34,784 nucleotides of DNA from Ophiothrix spiculata. Lineage: Eukaryota > Echinodermata > Ophiuroidea > Amphilepidida > Ophiotrichidae. Under the pieces are notes generated by a model. It was not told the origin of the DNA, made no database searches, and saw only the letters and a program-made list of their open reading frames with translations. Below, in pieces: positions 21,279 through 33,585 of the stretch. The position numbers and the translations under genes were made by a program. Positions within the stretch are counted from its first letter, which is position 1. Each line of letters begins with the position of its first letter. The stretch lies in the NCBI GenBank assembly GCA_000969725.1, contig JXSR01S017545.1; one strand, 5' to 3'.

Positions 21279-21417
21279 ATGTGGTCTCCAGCTTGCTTAC
21301 AAGGATAGGTCTTTATTTGCCCTGTATGTTGCATTGTGATCTTTTGCCGCCTTTTGCTGAGTGTAGTATATGGGTTGCCCAATACTGTCAATGACGTAAA
21401 TATCAACTCATGTGACT

Positions 21418-21535
21418 TTTTTTTTGAACAAGAACAAAAAAAAAAAGGAATGCAAGAAAATATCTATTTGAAACAATACAAGCTGATAAGAAAAAAGAGA
21501 AAACTGAGAAGAAAAAAGAAAGAGAAAGAATCATC
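21418..21535. repeat. Low-complexity T, A and purine-rich tracts
   Basis: Runs of T (about 21418-21425) and A (about 21435-21446) are followed by a purine-rich stretch of AAGAAAAAAGAGAAAA type to about 21535. The frames open through this stretch, including 21336-21605, are composition artefacts. Confidence 0.7.
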
Positions 21536-21621
21536 CTCTTTCCTCCGCTTTGGGTATTTGATAATGCATCTCGGCTATCACATACAATATATACCAGTAC
21601 CTTAACCATTTTAACGTCAGA

Positions 21622-22100
21622 AGGTGTGATAATATAAATAAATAATAATAATAACAGGTTCGTGAGCACTCATAACGAACAAGCCACTGAGCGCTGTACA
21701 TGTAACAAAACCTAAAAAATATACAATTCATATAATTACAAATTCTTATAACTACACATACAGAATCATGCACAATAGAAGAAAAAATATGGTAAAGTTA
21801 TGGAAATTTCATATGCAGTCACTTAAATAGTCTAGAAAAAGTAGATTCTTGAGAGTACGGTTGAACTGACTGGCGTTCCTGATTATTGAAGGCAAATTGT
21901 TTCAGACTTTGGGTCGTCCAGAAACAGCAAATGATCTCTGTCCATAAAAATTTGTTCTTGGATGTCACGAAGGAAATCTGAAAGAAACTTGAGATGGGGA
22001 TCTGAGTGCAAGCTGGTTTGTAGCGGCTAAGTAAATTAGCAAGGTATGAAAGAGAGCGATCGTGAAAAGTCTTAAACACCAGACGAAGAAGTTTATTTCA
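21622..22100 (-). pseudogene. Non-LTR retrotransposon (LINE) C-terminal and 3' tail fragment, decayed
   Basis: On the reverse strand from about 22098 the reading is KLLRLVFKTFHDRS then LSYLANLLSRYKPA. After a frameshift near 22010 it continues in another frame as ALRSPSQVSFRFPS, then NFYGQRSFAVSG, NNLPSIIRNAS and TLKNLLFLDYL. This matches, from family knowledge, the very end of the reverse-transcriptase ORF of CR1/L2/RTE-like LINEs, where the usual line is GDRAFSVAAPKLWNSLP. A TGA (21902-21904) replaces the expected Trp of the K-V/L-W-N motif, and another stop lies near 21972. Beyond the stop is a 3' region with a TACAGCGCTCAGTGG segment, and a tail of ATT/ATTT repeats near 21630-21657. It is 5' truncated and inactive. 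Confidence 0.8.
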
Positions 22101-22500
22101 ATTCACATATTATCTATATCACGTCAGATATAAGTGAAAAACTATGCAGTTGAATAAAATAAACATTTATTATCCCGATGAAATTAGTATTCTAACATCA
22201 ACGGAAAGAAGAGCTTAACTTTGTAAATTGTTGCAACTCTCTCGTCCTATTAGATGTCTGTAGGGACAAGTGTTTGACATTAGTATCCCTCTCCAGTGAA
22301 ATCATATTTCAATGTGCAAAATGTCAAACCATGCTACCTAAAATCAAATAGTTTTTCGTAACTGCTACAAACGAGATGCTTGATATTTTTTAGTGTAAAC
22401 GCACCTTAAAACCGGCCAGTCAGACGTTTCTAAAACTTAGAATTAAGGGTACGAGGAATCCATATGCTCAGGAAATGTGAATCCTAACTATTTTTCAATC
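22101..22500. other. Unassigned spacer
   Basis: AT-rich sequence with no recognised ORF, terminal repeat or RNA-like element. Confidence 0.4.
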
Positions 22501-22530
22501 ATGAAAAGAGAAATAGTTTCCACTGCCTTT

Positions 22531-22612
22531 GCGGGGACTCGAACCATGGATTATGGCGGGAATTAGTCATGCATTACGAAGCGAGAGATCTACCGCTTAG
22601 ATATCAAGGAAG
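22531..22612 (-). mobile_element. tRNA-like sequence (SINE head or tRNA pseudogene)
   Basis: On the reverse strand a perfect B box, GGTTCGAGTCC (22535-22545), follows an A-box-like TATCTAAGCGGTAGATC (22587-22603). Between them CTCGC-TTCGTAA-TGC resembles a tRNA anticodon arm whose 3' side has decayed. The CGT triplet would suggest a Thr-type ancestor. The distance from the anticodon arm to the B box is longer than in a normal tRNA, which disfavours a functional tRNA. No SINE body was identified with confidence. Confidence 0.6.
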
Positions 22613-23491
22613 TGTTGAGATAGTGAACTAAAATCTAAAACATAAACATAAGAATGCCGTATTTTTCTTTTGTTTACACAAAAATTGCAATTTTTGCCTC
22701 ATTGGAATGCTCAATTTGTAAGTAAATTATGCGAAATCGTATATCAGACATAGATAATGTAGATACTAAACCAGGCAATTCACAGCTCAAACAGGGCAAA
22801 CTCAGAGTCGTAATTCACGTCAGGTTTTTCGGGCAAAACAACGCGGGTTTGTTACATTATCATTCAAAATCAACACATCATATTCATAAAATATTATTTG
22901 CTATTCAATAAAAGGTATCAAGCCTACAATCTGTCTAAATTTGAAAACAGTCGAATCGTTCGAACATCATAAAACCATGAGGTTTCGGCGAAATAGGCGT
23001 CATTTTTTCGAAGTAGTCTATTGACGTAATTTTGACCTTGATAATGGACGTAAAATCACTAGTAAAGTTGCATATATAAATTAAAGACTCTATTCCATAT
23101 TTACGCCAAATATTGTGATATTTTGATATGTGTAAGTAGGTAAAAACTTGCAGTAAAGATGACGTTCAGCCAAACGGCACCTATTTAGGGACTGTATACT
23201 TAAGCATTAAAAATCGATAAAAAATTACCATAGTGATACAAAGAACTCCTAAATATACATCTACCATGACTTTTTGAATTCTGCAGCCCAATTCTTTTCA
23301 TGTTATTGTAAGGGTAATCTGTCTCAAATCCCCCCCCCCCCCCTCCCATCTTTTTGAATTCGTGAGTGCCTGGGCGGGAGAATTCAAGATTTTTTAATGC
23401 ATTCCTGAGTTTTTGTTATTTTTAATGTAATGTGGAAACCGCTATGGCAAGATTTATTTTTCTGTAAAAAAAAAATGAAAGCAGGTATTTA
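22613..23491. other. Spacer between copies B and C, last part
   Basis: AT-rich DNA with no recognised gene. A run of 14 C lies at 23330-23343, and an A run at about 23467-23475. Homology to the start of copy B begins right after (about 23492). Confidence 0.4.
23330..23343. repeat. Poly-C tract
   Basis: Fourteen C in a row, then T and three more C. The only other long C run in the window is inside the TTAA element at 9728-9739. Confidence 0.92.
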
Positions 23492-25234
23492 AAATTAGAC
23501 TCGCTATCCAATTCTCTGGATATTGAAGTCATATTAATTATAAGGTATAAGAGTCTGCAGTGTATCATGACATACCAAAATCGTTTTTATCGATAGAATT
23601 TGAAATATCAATGTTAAAATAAGTCTTGTTTATTTTTAATATCATTACTGTAAATAGGAAAAAGATGATTCCAAAACATCCTGCTAGCCCTGTACCATAC
23701 TTTCAAGAAATAAATAAATAAATAAATAGTTGATGATTACCTCATCCCATCGGCCAGACTTTGAAAGCTCACCCACCGTTATTTAGGTAATCGCACTGTT
23801 CTGAAAAAAAAAAAAGAAATGGTGGAATTGATATGTATAAAACATAACTGATAATTTCGTTACATTAATCATAATCGCATGTAAAGATTGCGAAAATTAA
23901 CATGATTTCATATCACTAAACAGCATATGGACAATTAAGGGATACGCTATTATAGTGTATACATTAATATTATCCAGAAACTTTCACCCAAGAAATACTA
24001 ATGTTATAAAAAAAGGTACCTTTAAACCTAATGAGAAACCTTCTATAAAATTACTTAAGACGGTAGTCTCTATACGACCTATTTGAGTACGTCATCTAAC
24101 GATTGATTAGTCTATGTTTATCCACAATATTATTGATTCAAAATGATTTCCAAAAACCCCAAACGGCCACAAGGATTATAGGGCTTTCTCTCGGTCTTCC
24201 TCCTGTCTTGCTGTACTAGCGGTCCTTCACATTTCAAAATCTGTCGCCACATAGTGAGATAAGAAGTGTCTAAGATCTTTTGTCAAAATATAATCTGCTA
24301 TCTAGATAGGATCCCTTCACCACTTTTATTGACACCCATTAAAGACTGATTGCTAGTTACGTCGATGGGACTTTATTCATTCAGGTCCCAATTGATTTAA
24401 ACAGCAAACTTCTGTTCTTTTATCACTCGTGGTTAATAAAACTGTATCTACCGGATGAGCAAGATTATTAATTTGCAATAGGTTGTGAAATGATGACTTA
24501 CAAGATAGTCTTCTTGTATAAAATAGTTTGTATTGCTCGACAAATAACCACTTTTTGGTTGGAGTAGGTTTTTGAACTCTTACTCGAAGCAAAAGTGGAT
24601 TAGTTTGGATGATGAGAGTGGGTTGTGATTCACGTGGAAGGAGGTAACTGTCAATCCGAATCGACAGAAACAGACTTCATGACAGATTTGCCAATTTGAC
24701 ACTTAGTGCCATCTAGTCTACATACATACAGGTCTCATCTTCGTGTCTTATCTATTTAACTTCTTCAAATCAAATTACGCTTAATGATTTATACATTTTT
24801 TACACATGTGGTTTTGATTAAGAATCTAATCCACATTTTTTGTTGGATCAAGAATTCTCGCAGGGAAAACTCTCACGTGAATTAAGGTGTTGTTACGAAT
24901 TTATTTCAACAAATAAGAAAGAAGATGGTTAGCTTTGAACAAAAAGGTTTGCGAACTTGGTTAAATAAATATATTTGCATAAGCACAGCAAAGTAGGTGG
25001 GATAAATATACTTTGGCGGCCGTTTTGACTACAGCATTACCTTTTGCTACAGAAAATTTTCTTTCAATACACTTGGTTCCGGTGGATCTTTACATCCACA
25101 TGATCATCGTCATCTTCATCTTCAAGGTTACAAAACCAGATGTATTAGCTGCATATTTCAACAAAAGATTTTAGCTTTAAATTCACAATCATCTATACAA
25201 AAGCTACCTCATACTGCATGTATCATCAAAAGCA

Positions 25235-25322
25235 ATTGTGACCCGTCATATCGAAAGGTACCTTAATACCGGCATAGTACATTACGAGATACAGGCCATT
25301 GAAGCTGGGTACAGCCAAAAAT
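25235..25322. mobile_element. Short insertion private to copy C
   Basis: About 88 bp (starting ATTGTGACCCGTCATATCG) lie between CATCAAAAGCA and TTCCTTCC, which adjoin in A (about 1845) and nearly so in B (about 11190). Its base composition is less AT-rich than the unit. No clear terminal repeat is seen, so it may be a fragment of a dispersed repeat. Confidence 0.5.
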
Positions 25323-25910
25323 CATTCCTTCCATTTTAAATATTTATTAAGTGCGTCGTTCAACGATTTGTCCATAAGTCAAGTATGTCTCATAATCATT
25401 AATGTCGTTCCATCTTTAGATACAATATTCCTACAGTCACGTGGTGATGTTCAGCAAGATAAACCAAATTCAAGTTAGAATTAAAGAATTATAAATGTCA
25501 TAGATGCCTAATTATATTTATATTACTTACCTAAATTGAGTCTCTGGCCAGCTTTTGCCTGATATATTAAAAGTACAATTAATAACAGTCCAAAGTAATA
25601 CACATTACGCTTACATATATCAAATCACGGTAGGTATTTCAAGTTTTCTATTCAATAAATGTACCTTATGATAACAACCAAGTGTTAACATTGAAACCGC
25701 CTGGAGTCAAGCGGTTGATGCTTGTTAATCTTTAAGTATTTGAACATGACTTCATTGAATCCAAACGAACACATTATCAGCATATTAGGTTCGGAACAAC
25801 ACAAGATAAAACCACTCAATGTAATTGTATTAAACATAGATGGTGCAATTTAAAGAGAGTAAGCGTATAAGCCGAGCTATAAAAGTAATTACTTATCTTG
25901 TCCATTGTGC

Positions 25911-26617
25911 CACAACCATTTGAAGCGCATTGTTCCAATAGCAACAAAACTGTTTCAATTACCCCGTCGATATTGATCTAATTATAATGACTGTTAACCC
26001 TGTGATTGGTTACACCTCTGCCGCGCCCCTATTATGATGTCATCATTACCGTACTCTAAATGTGCAATGCAAACCCATAGAAAAAACAATGATAAATTTA
26101 TTTTTACAAGATTAGGAAAACTTTCAGTCAATGCTTTATGAACTTAGTCAAATAATCATGTTGAGACTATGAAAAATATTATTGGCAGAAAAAATGTAAA
26201 TTAACGTGATCGAATATGCTGAAAATGTTGATTTTTAGAGGCGTTTGACTGGCGTTTTACACCATGCCCAAAATATCACAGATGTCTAGTAAAAATTGTA
26301 CGACAATCCACTATAATTTGCCTTTTCTAGTTTTTTAATTCGGGATTTGATCTGCGTATAAGATAGGTAATAGTCTGTAGATAACATTAATAACCAGCTA
26401 AATAGGTTGAAAACAATGGTTTTTCTAATCCAAGCTGTATACGTCCTGTATACAACATAATTGTTGGTCATTATTTTATGGGTTTTACTGTTGTGTGTTC
26501 AAGTATACATGTGGAGTACATGTGCTCTGATGTGCTGGTGCTAAATTGGCGTGACCTCGCCTATCTATAAACTGTTGAATAAGATCAATAGATATATTGG
26601 GATTTCAAATCGTCGTG
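25911..26617. mobile_element. 707 bp inverted-repeat DNA element in copy C
   Basis: A and B give the empty site (TTGTGCCACCAGTATG). The left end CACAACCATTTGAA pairs with the complement of the right end, CACGACGATTTGAA (12 of 14). Further inward TATTGATCTAATT and TATTGATCTTATT also pair, so the inverted repeat extends with gaps to about 70-80 bp. GTGC, or GTGCCAC if the CAC is counted as flank, is duplicated at 25907-25913 and 26618-26624. The terminal CAC makes the exact border ambiguous. No transposase frame is evident, so it is non-autonomous. Confidence 0.75.
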
Positions 26618-26690
26618 GTGCCACCAGTATGTATATTAGAGTACCGTATGTCCACGGGGATGAGCTGCTTCTAGCAGTACAGGCGCGTCT

Positions 26691-27220
26691 AACCATATAT
26701 AATAGACACATGGATGGTCACCACGATTAACCTTGATTAGCACTGAATAGAATTTCTATAGAGCTAGGAAAATCCTTATGAAGCTATGTCTGTCTCATCA
26801 GCACTTGAGATTAGAACGGTTTAAATAGCGCGGGAGTTATTATCAATGATAACCAATGGTCCAAGACAATGGGATATACATAGTTAGCTCTTGGCGTAGT
26901 CTTTGCTCAATCAACAATTACAATGTCGGATAATGCAATTAATATATTAAAATTTAAAAAGAAAAAAGAAGAAGACATTTTTAGCTTCCTTCAAAGTGAA
27001 ATAATTTATTAAAAAGTTTCACCGTGTCTTTTATTTTACACAAGATTCACCTCAATTGCATCATGAAAAACAATTCGGCTATATTTAGTGAACTGACTCT
27101 GCAACAGTAAGTCTACCATTGATGTATACAGCCAAACACCTCCAGTTGGTACGATACTAGCCAATGTACCTTTTAGCCTGATTGCCTAAGTCTTGACTGT
27201 GGGGAAGGCTAGAGATCCTT
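26691..27220. other. 530 bp replacement segment in copy C
   Basis: Relative to A and B, 54 bp are missing and 530 bp of unrelated DNA lie between GGCGCGTCT and TACTAGATT. No terminal inverted repeats or target duplication were seen, so this is an insertion with deletion or a filler join rather than a clean transposition. It contains a 29-codon ATG frame (26923-27012; start MSDNAINILKFKKKKEED) that I do not recognise. Confidence 0.6.
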
Positions 27221-28375
27221 TACTAGATTATTCATGGGTGAAATTGACGGATATCTGAGAATTGCCAAACACTGGGCGAGTAAAACTTGTCTTCGGCAAT
27301 GAATCAGGTGAATGTGATGAGGTGAATGCGGAGATGTAGTAGAGTTTAGATGGATAATTGAGAGCTAAGTCTTTTTTTAATCTAACTGTACTATTAGAAT
27401 AAATCTATCTATACTTGGTGATGATTAAGCCAAACCAATGTTGAAATCTGTAATATGTTTTGTGTAATCTTCAAAATCATCAACAAACTCAAGAATGAAA
27501 CTTATTCAAATAAGGGTGTTTCTTAGTTGGGTTTTTTTTTTTGTGTTTTTTTTTTCTTTTCTTTTCTTTAACTCCGAGAGAATGATATATTTGCAACTAA
27601 CATAACTAAATTATGGATAGAAATATTAATAATTTACAAATTATGTGTTGTAATGATGTAGGACGTACCTTTAAAATATTCATTAACTTTAAACAGAAAT
27701 CGATAAACAGGTTCTTATAAATTATTATAGCAATACAGTTAAGTTTCAAGTTATTTATGTAGCATATTATAATCAAATTTAATAGCTAGCACCGAACTAA
27801 AAATAGACGAGTTGATTTTGACTTCTTGCTAATCGTAATCATGTCATTAATTAGTATCTATTCATGTACAAATGACACGCAGCAACTACATGCTTGTTAA
27901 ACATTGCTCCTGTTAATCACGACATAAAAACGGATTCCATTCTTTTGTTAAGCGCAGAATACAATATATGTAGGGGCGATACCGCAGGCAATTACGAAAG
28001 ATAGTTATTTTTTCTAATGCCCAGAAGATAAAGTGCATAATTGGTTTATCCAACACATCTGTGCCACTTTTTGAAATACCTGCACAACAAGATGGACGCG
28101 AAACGTACATATCCGACACCCGAGTAAGCAACACTTTCATACGATTGATGAGTTACGTTAAATCATTCGCATCGTTCGCTGAAGGGCAAAGCCTTTTAGG
28201 TTATATTAAACACACTTTAACATATTGTATTTCTTGCAAACGTAATGACAAGTTGCTTCTCAATTCCGTACATACCTTTTCTTTCCTTTACCTCAGTGTG
28301 GTATTATAGTTTGTTTAAAAGTAATAAGATCTGCTACTTTGGAGTGGCTTTGGATGATCAACGACTTCTTGAGAG

Positions 28376-28391
28376 TAGGTGATATAGGTGC
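28376..28391. other. Candidate transposon excision footprint (copy C)
   Basis: C reads TAGGTG-ATA-TAGGTGC, where B reads TAGGTGC, the 910 bp element, then TAGGTGC. Two copies of the target with 3 bp between them is the form left when a cut-and-paste element leaves. A has lost this stretch in a deletion and cannot serve as the third state. Confidence 0.65.
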
Positions 28392-30702
28392 ATCTTGGTG
28401 TTATTTTTCTCATCTTATTCAATAAGAATTATTTCAAATTTGCTATGGAAAATGCTTTACTGATTAATTAAGCGCTAGGATATGATCTTTTGATGGTATT
28501 TGCGTAATCACCTCCTTGTTTGTCATTCCACCTGTTATTTCACTTTTGCACAAATACAAAATCGTAAATATTGACGGTTAAATTTGAATTATTTTATTAC
28601 ACTAATTAATATGATAATGTGTGAACACACCTGAATGTGACATGTGAATAATATAAAATATAATATGTTTTATAATATGTCTCATTTAAGAAATAAAAGT
28701 TTGAATTTTACTCTGGAAATTGACTCCTTTTAAAGATGCAGTGACACGATGTAAAACGCTCCCTAAAAGTGTCTACTGTATCCGTACGATATCATTATTG
28801 TTTGTCTCCTAAGAAATAAATTCAGCATATTTAACGAACACTGGCTTTGAGTTATTAGAAAAACATTTTGAAGAATATGTACTTTTAACGTTCAGTGGCG
28901 GTATAGAGTAGACGAACTTCCCCTTTCGTGCCTCCTGATAGACGCAATGGAATAAACACAATAGCTTTAAGGCAGAGCTATCTACCTATCGGAACTCTAT
29001 CAGGACCAATAAAACCCAGTTTGTAAATTACAGTGGTGGCAAATCGACCGAATGTGAAACTCATTAAAGAGCTAATCATGTTGATTTTGTTGTAGGCAGG
29101 GAAACTGGAATGAGCTGTAATATTTTTTATGAAATAATATCAATCCCGTTGGAAAGCACAATTATTATAAATGTCGCTAATGCTTCGGGATAAAACAGGG
29201 TCATAAAAGCTTCTTTAAGGCATTGTATTATCTTCTGTCATACTTTGCTATAACATTAATGGTGTTTTATCTCATATACAGTTGTAATCTAAACTTAAAG
29301 AGTTAGAGAGTTAGGGTGGTTTGTGTGAGTATGTAACCATAAAGAATCAAATTTAACGCGTGAGGAATCGCTCATTAAAATGCTCAGCATAACAAAATAC
29401 CGAAGAGGCTTACATGCATGGATGTGTTTTTAAATCATTTCTGAGTCGTTGCATAGTTTTTACGACAAACACCGACTCTTCACCGAAACATGCCGCCTCC
29501 ATAGTCTCTACACACAAACTAGCCATTAGTCATTTGTTATTTTCTTGGCGTAAACTGACTGATTGGCTCGTTCTTGGTCTCGATCGATTGGTGGTGAAAA
29601 TATCTCCTCAAAAAATGCAAAACCCGACAGGCTCAGGTCAAACTTTTCGTTTTAGTTTTAGTTTGTACGTGTCCCATGCCCATTTAAAAATGATGCTACT
29701 TGCAAAAAGCCATGTGTCCCGAAAAGCTTCAATATTTTGCAAAAATACCTCGAAAATATTTACAACATATTAAATATTTTTTTCAAATATTATTAGGATT
29801 ATCTTAAATTAAGTAAAAAAATGTTAGTTTTATATATTTACTGGAGTCTGAGGAATGTCTTTTCAGACTTTAAGCAAAAGACGTCGCTGATACGCCAAAT
29901 TACTTATTCAATAGAGTTAAGAGTAAACAAGACTGTTTTTATTGTTTGTAAACACTTAATTTTTACTTCACGTATAGCCTATCAATATAAATGTATACTG
30001 TGTAGATGCTCTAATTCAAAGTCAGCAATCGATGCGTTAAACAAAAAACACCACAAAAAGATCATATCCTTAAGCTTATGTAATCAGTAATACAAACTTG
30101 AATGCAATTTGAATCCATCGATATTGGATGAGAGCAAAATAACTAAACTCCCTCTAGCAATACACCAATTCTCAAGAAATTGCTCATCATCCGGAGTCGT
30201 TCCCGGGTGTAAGATCTTATTTCTTTAATACAAACTAAAACACCAATATGAGCAACGAGAATAATATAAAGGGAGCATGTAGTAAGAATTGAGAGACAAG
30301 TTGCAGTTGTTAGGGCTGCAAGAAATACAATCTGTTTAAGAGTGCCGAATACATTAAAATTACCTAAAAAGTAAATCATTTTGATAGCATGTCTTTTTTT
30401 CCACGTTTCCATAGTAATTTTCTCCATTGTTGCAGACTAGCGTAACATATGCTCGGGTCTGTGTTGAAACCAAACAAACGCCATCATGAGATATGCGTTA
30501 ACATTGCAGATTTTCTCATTTGCTACCATGCAGAGGGAGTTAACTTTCTAAACGTGTTGAAATCAAAACATGGACAAAATTTTAACACATAACAGTGTTA
30601 AACTGAAAAAAGTTTGACAGTTTTGTAGACATTGCCAACAACGATAATATTGTTTACGTCGTATTGAATGTTGTCTCAGTGATCTTCTTTTTCATCCATT
30701 AC

Positions 30703-30742
30703 TGTTTTGTTTTATTTTATTTTATTTATTATTTTGTTTTGT
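30703..30742. repeat. TTTTA-type low-complexity repeat (copy C)
   Basis: Repeated TTTTA and TTTG blocks occur here. A has TTTTTTAACCATTTTTTG at the matching place (near 5925-5945), so the array expanded in C or contracted in A. Confidence 0.7.
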
Positions 30743-31845
30743 TTCTCCGCCTCTTTACTTTTACTTAAACAACTGTTATCTAAACCATTTAATAACCGTT
30801 TAATACATTTACAATGTAAATAGCACTTTAAAGCACATTTTAGTGACCGATAGCTAAACCAAAGGTAAAATTTGTCCAAAAATGCCTTTTTGAAAAATAT
30901 ACCGAAAGAGAAAAAAAAATCAAATTTTTGAGGGGGCTTTGATAATCTTGGGGACTAAAAGGCAACTGTTCTTCATGTGTCTGTCCGTTCGTTTGTATAC
31001 CCATCTTTCCCCGTCCCCGGTTCGAATTACAACGAAAACGTGCGTGTCTTCAAACGCGTGATTACATTTTGTTCTATGTAATTAAACCTATTGTTTTAAG
31101 ACAAAGAATATTGTTCCATTTATCGCTTCCAATTTTGCAATGCAATCCAAATTGTGTTAATTGTCATTCTGAAATAGGCTCCGTAAACCGAGTGGCGAAA
31201 ATGTATTTTATCGCCCGACATAGGTAATTGTTTGCTGCTAATCTTACAAGAAACGACGAGTTGAAATAACAATGTCAGCACATTTTACACTGAATAATCT
31301 GCCAGGAGTACCCCGAGGTTTGTAAACCGATATATATTTGTACTGAATGTCTTTTTGTGATTGTTTCAGTATATATCATCATGTAAAACAGATGCAATTT
31401 GAAGAATAATACATTGATACTTGCCCATCAATCATTTACGATTCCAGTCTACTTGACATTATACTGCTAAAGGGTGTTCGGTTTAATCTGAAAGAAAAAT
31501 TTGAAAACTCTGTCCAAATAAAAGCATTTGACATGCTCTGTAAGCATAGGCGCACTAAGCTTGGTGCGGAAAACAGTTTTTCTCTTCGTTTCAAAAGAGC
31601 ACGCTATACTATGAGCTGACTTTTACTTATTTTACCAAACTAAACCGAAAAAGTATGAACTGTTTCCTGTGTTTAAATCAACTTGACTTTTAAAGTTAAT
31701 AAATTATCATTGTTAAGAAAATCTATCAAGGATTTTGACTTACTCTAAATTCAAGTTTGCGAATCATGTTATTTTCAATTTATTTTTCAAAAACATAAGT
31801 AGGGTGTTGCCAGTGTGTAAATATTTATTTCCACCCATTGATTAA

Positions 31846-32079
31846 CCCCAACCCAGATAAAGACGTTGACTGGTCTCCTCGGAAATTTACAAATCAAAAA
31901 TATCGGGTTTCCACCTGGGCTCGAACCCGGTACCTCTCGCATCCCTAACCCATTATCACTATGTAAAGCCACCGATCAGGCGCTGCCATGGTAGCGATTT
32001 CGTGATTATTACTAACTCCGGTGTATGACGTATTCTGACTTTGCCGAATGGTATTTTTTGGTGTTTGGTAGATATATGA
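31846..32079 (-). mobile_element. tRNA-like element related to 9656-9888, in copy C
   Basis: A and B lack this insertion (near 7205 and 16785). The left flank is TTAA (31842-31845), and the right flank GATAAA may be a mutated TTAA. On the reverse strand a B box GGTTCGAGCCC (31917-31927) and an A-box-like TGGCTTTACATAGTG (about 31957-31971) give a tRNA-like core. It shares with 9656-9888 the order AAATWTCGGGTT, B box, A box, and TGACGTATTCNGAC. The terminal repeats are weaker here, so the limits are approximate. A 61-codon reverse frame over it is incidental. Confidence 0.62.
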
Positions 32080-32971
32080 TAAATACGATAGTGAAAGAAA
32101 AGCCCAACTCCACTAAATGTTTTTTGAGTTATAAACAAATTACTATATTTTAATAGTATTTGCTCAGCCAAGTTCAATAAAGCAATTTGGGGAACAGATG
32201 TGTTGATATTATTTACGTTTATATGGCAATACTGTATAGGGAACATTTCAAAAGATGAAGATGGGCTTGAAATAACATGACAGAATATTTTTGAATGTTT
32301 TGGATTTAACTTAAGTTCGCAAAAATTGTAGACTTTGGTTCTTCTTACAATAATGTATTTAATTGCATAATATAATAGAATAAATACACTTCCATGATAA
32401 CTATCATGTCAAGATCTTCCCATTCAACGTGGGAAGACGTGGATTCCGTTGGGGCTTTGTATCTCCATCACCTTCTTTATCTTCATTTTTTTATTTGTGA
32501 AACCGGATGTATTAGCTGCATACTGTGACAAAAGATTTTAGTTCTTTCATTAAAAAATCATCGAAAGACAGTCATATCTGATTATCATCAAAGCTGTATC
32601 CTTGCTATTTTCATTTATCAAAAAATGACATGATATATTTGGATGAGAGAATGGTAAATACAAAATGAAATAACTTTCAGATAAGTTGTCATCTTGATAG
32701 TTTTCGCTTGGAACTTGAATCTCAAGTAACAACCTTATTGTAAAATGAAGATGCTTTATGAAACAATTCTCCTACCCCGACAATTAGGCAGAGAATGTGG
32801 AATCAGCTTTAAATTAGAAGCAGAGAAATATAATAGCAATTGCATTTTATTAGGTGGTATTAAAGGCAAAATAAAGATCGAGATCAAAATAAGCACAAAC
32901 ATCTTAATTCCAAAACTTGAGCCAAATTGGACAAACGGTTTCTGATATATTGCTGTTTAAAATTATTTGTG

Positions 32972-33412
32972 TTCTATTGTTTTTGCCAATATATTGATGA
33001 AGTTAATAAGGAAAAATTGCAAAATGTGCTTTTTTTTGCCAATATTTTTTCCAAAATCGTATGACTAAACCCTTATACTACTTTTACCTTTAAGAATTTC
33101 AAACTAAAAATTTGCCAATGTACTTCTATGACATAAAGCTTTAATGTATGATTTTCCTGACCATCAAATGTACACATTTGTATAATTATTCAGATTTTTG
33201 TATAAAGCTCAATAATTATGCGAATATGCAAATTAGATGGGCAGGTAAATTATATGTAAATGTTTTAGGCCATAGAAAGACATTGGCCAAGTTTCATGAC
33301 CAAATTATGTAAAATACTGATATTGGTAAAATATTGGCAAATGTGAATATTAAAGAGCACATTGCCAATGTTGCTCATTAACTTTATCAATATATTGGCA
33401 AAAACGATAGAA
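32972..33412. mobile_element. TA-flanked MITE in copy C
   Basis: This is the same element as 17711-18104, with the 36 bp inverted ends better preserved (both end motifs read TTTTTGCCAATATATTGAT). TA lies outside the right end (33413-33414), while the left flank reads TG. C has about 70 bp (near 33135-33210) more internal sequence than B. Confidence 0.78.
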
Positions 33413-33585
33413 TACAAAGAAACTAAAAACATGCATATCTGGACAACCGTACGTCATATTTCCTTCAAACAAAAACCATTTTACTCAACACGTTGAACTT
33501 CATTTGTTCAAATCAAATGACTCTAAATTCAGCTTCAATTTTCCAGAAACAACCTATTGAATGGGTCAAACTTAAAATATCTTAA

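Larger units (their letters stand above)
25840..27303 (+). pseudogene. Copy C counterpart of the short conserved ORF, broken by two insertions
   Basis: The block corresponding to A 2319-2594 is split here. It starts ATGGTGCAATTT (Leu2 changed to Val) and is interrupted after TTGTGC by the 707 bp element at 25911-26617. It resumes for about 70 bp, and then 54 bp (A 2471-2524) are replaced by 530 bp (26691-27220). The old stop TGA reads TGT, moving the stop to 27301-27303. If the ORF ever coded, this copy does not. Confidence 0.6.

Noticed and set aside
22531-22612. Functional tRNA gene
   Set aside because: The A and B boxes are good, but the anticodon stem is mispaired and the spacing to the B box is too long for a normal cloverleaf.
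29414-29773. 119-codon plus-strand ORF, the longest clean frame in the window
   Set aside because: The same region in A has a stop early in the frame (ATC TAA after the GTTTTTACGACA block), and B's open frame there is different. I recognise no domain, so it looks like a chance frame in copy C.
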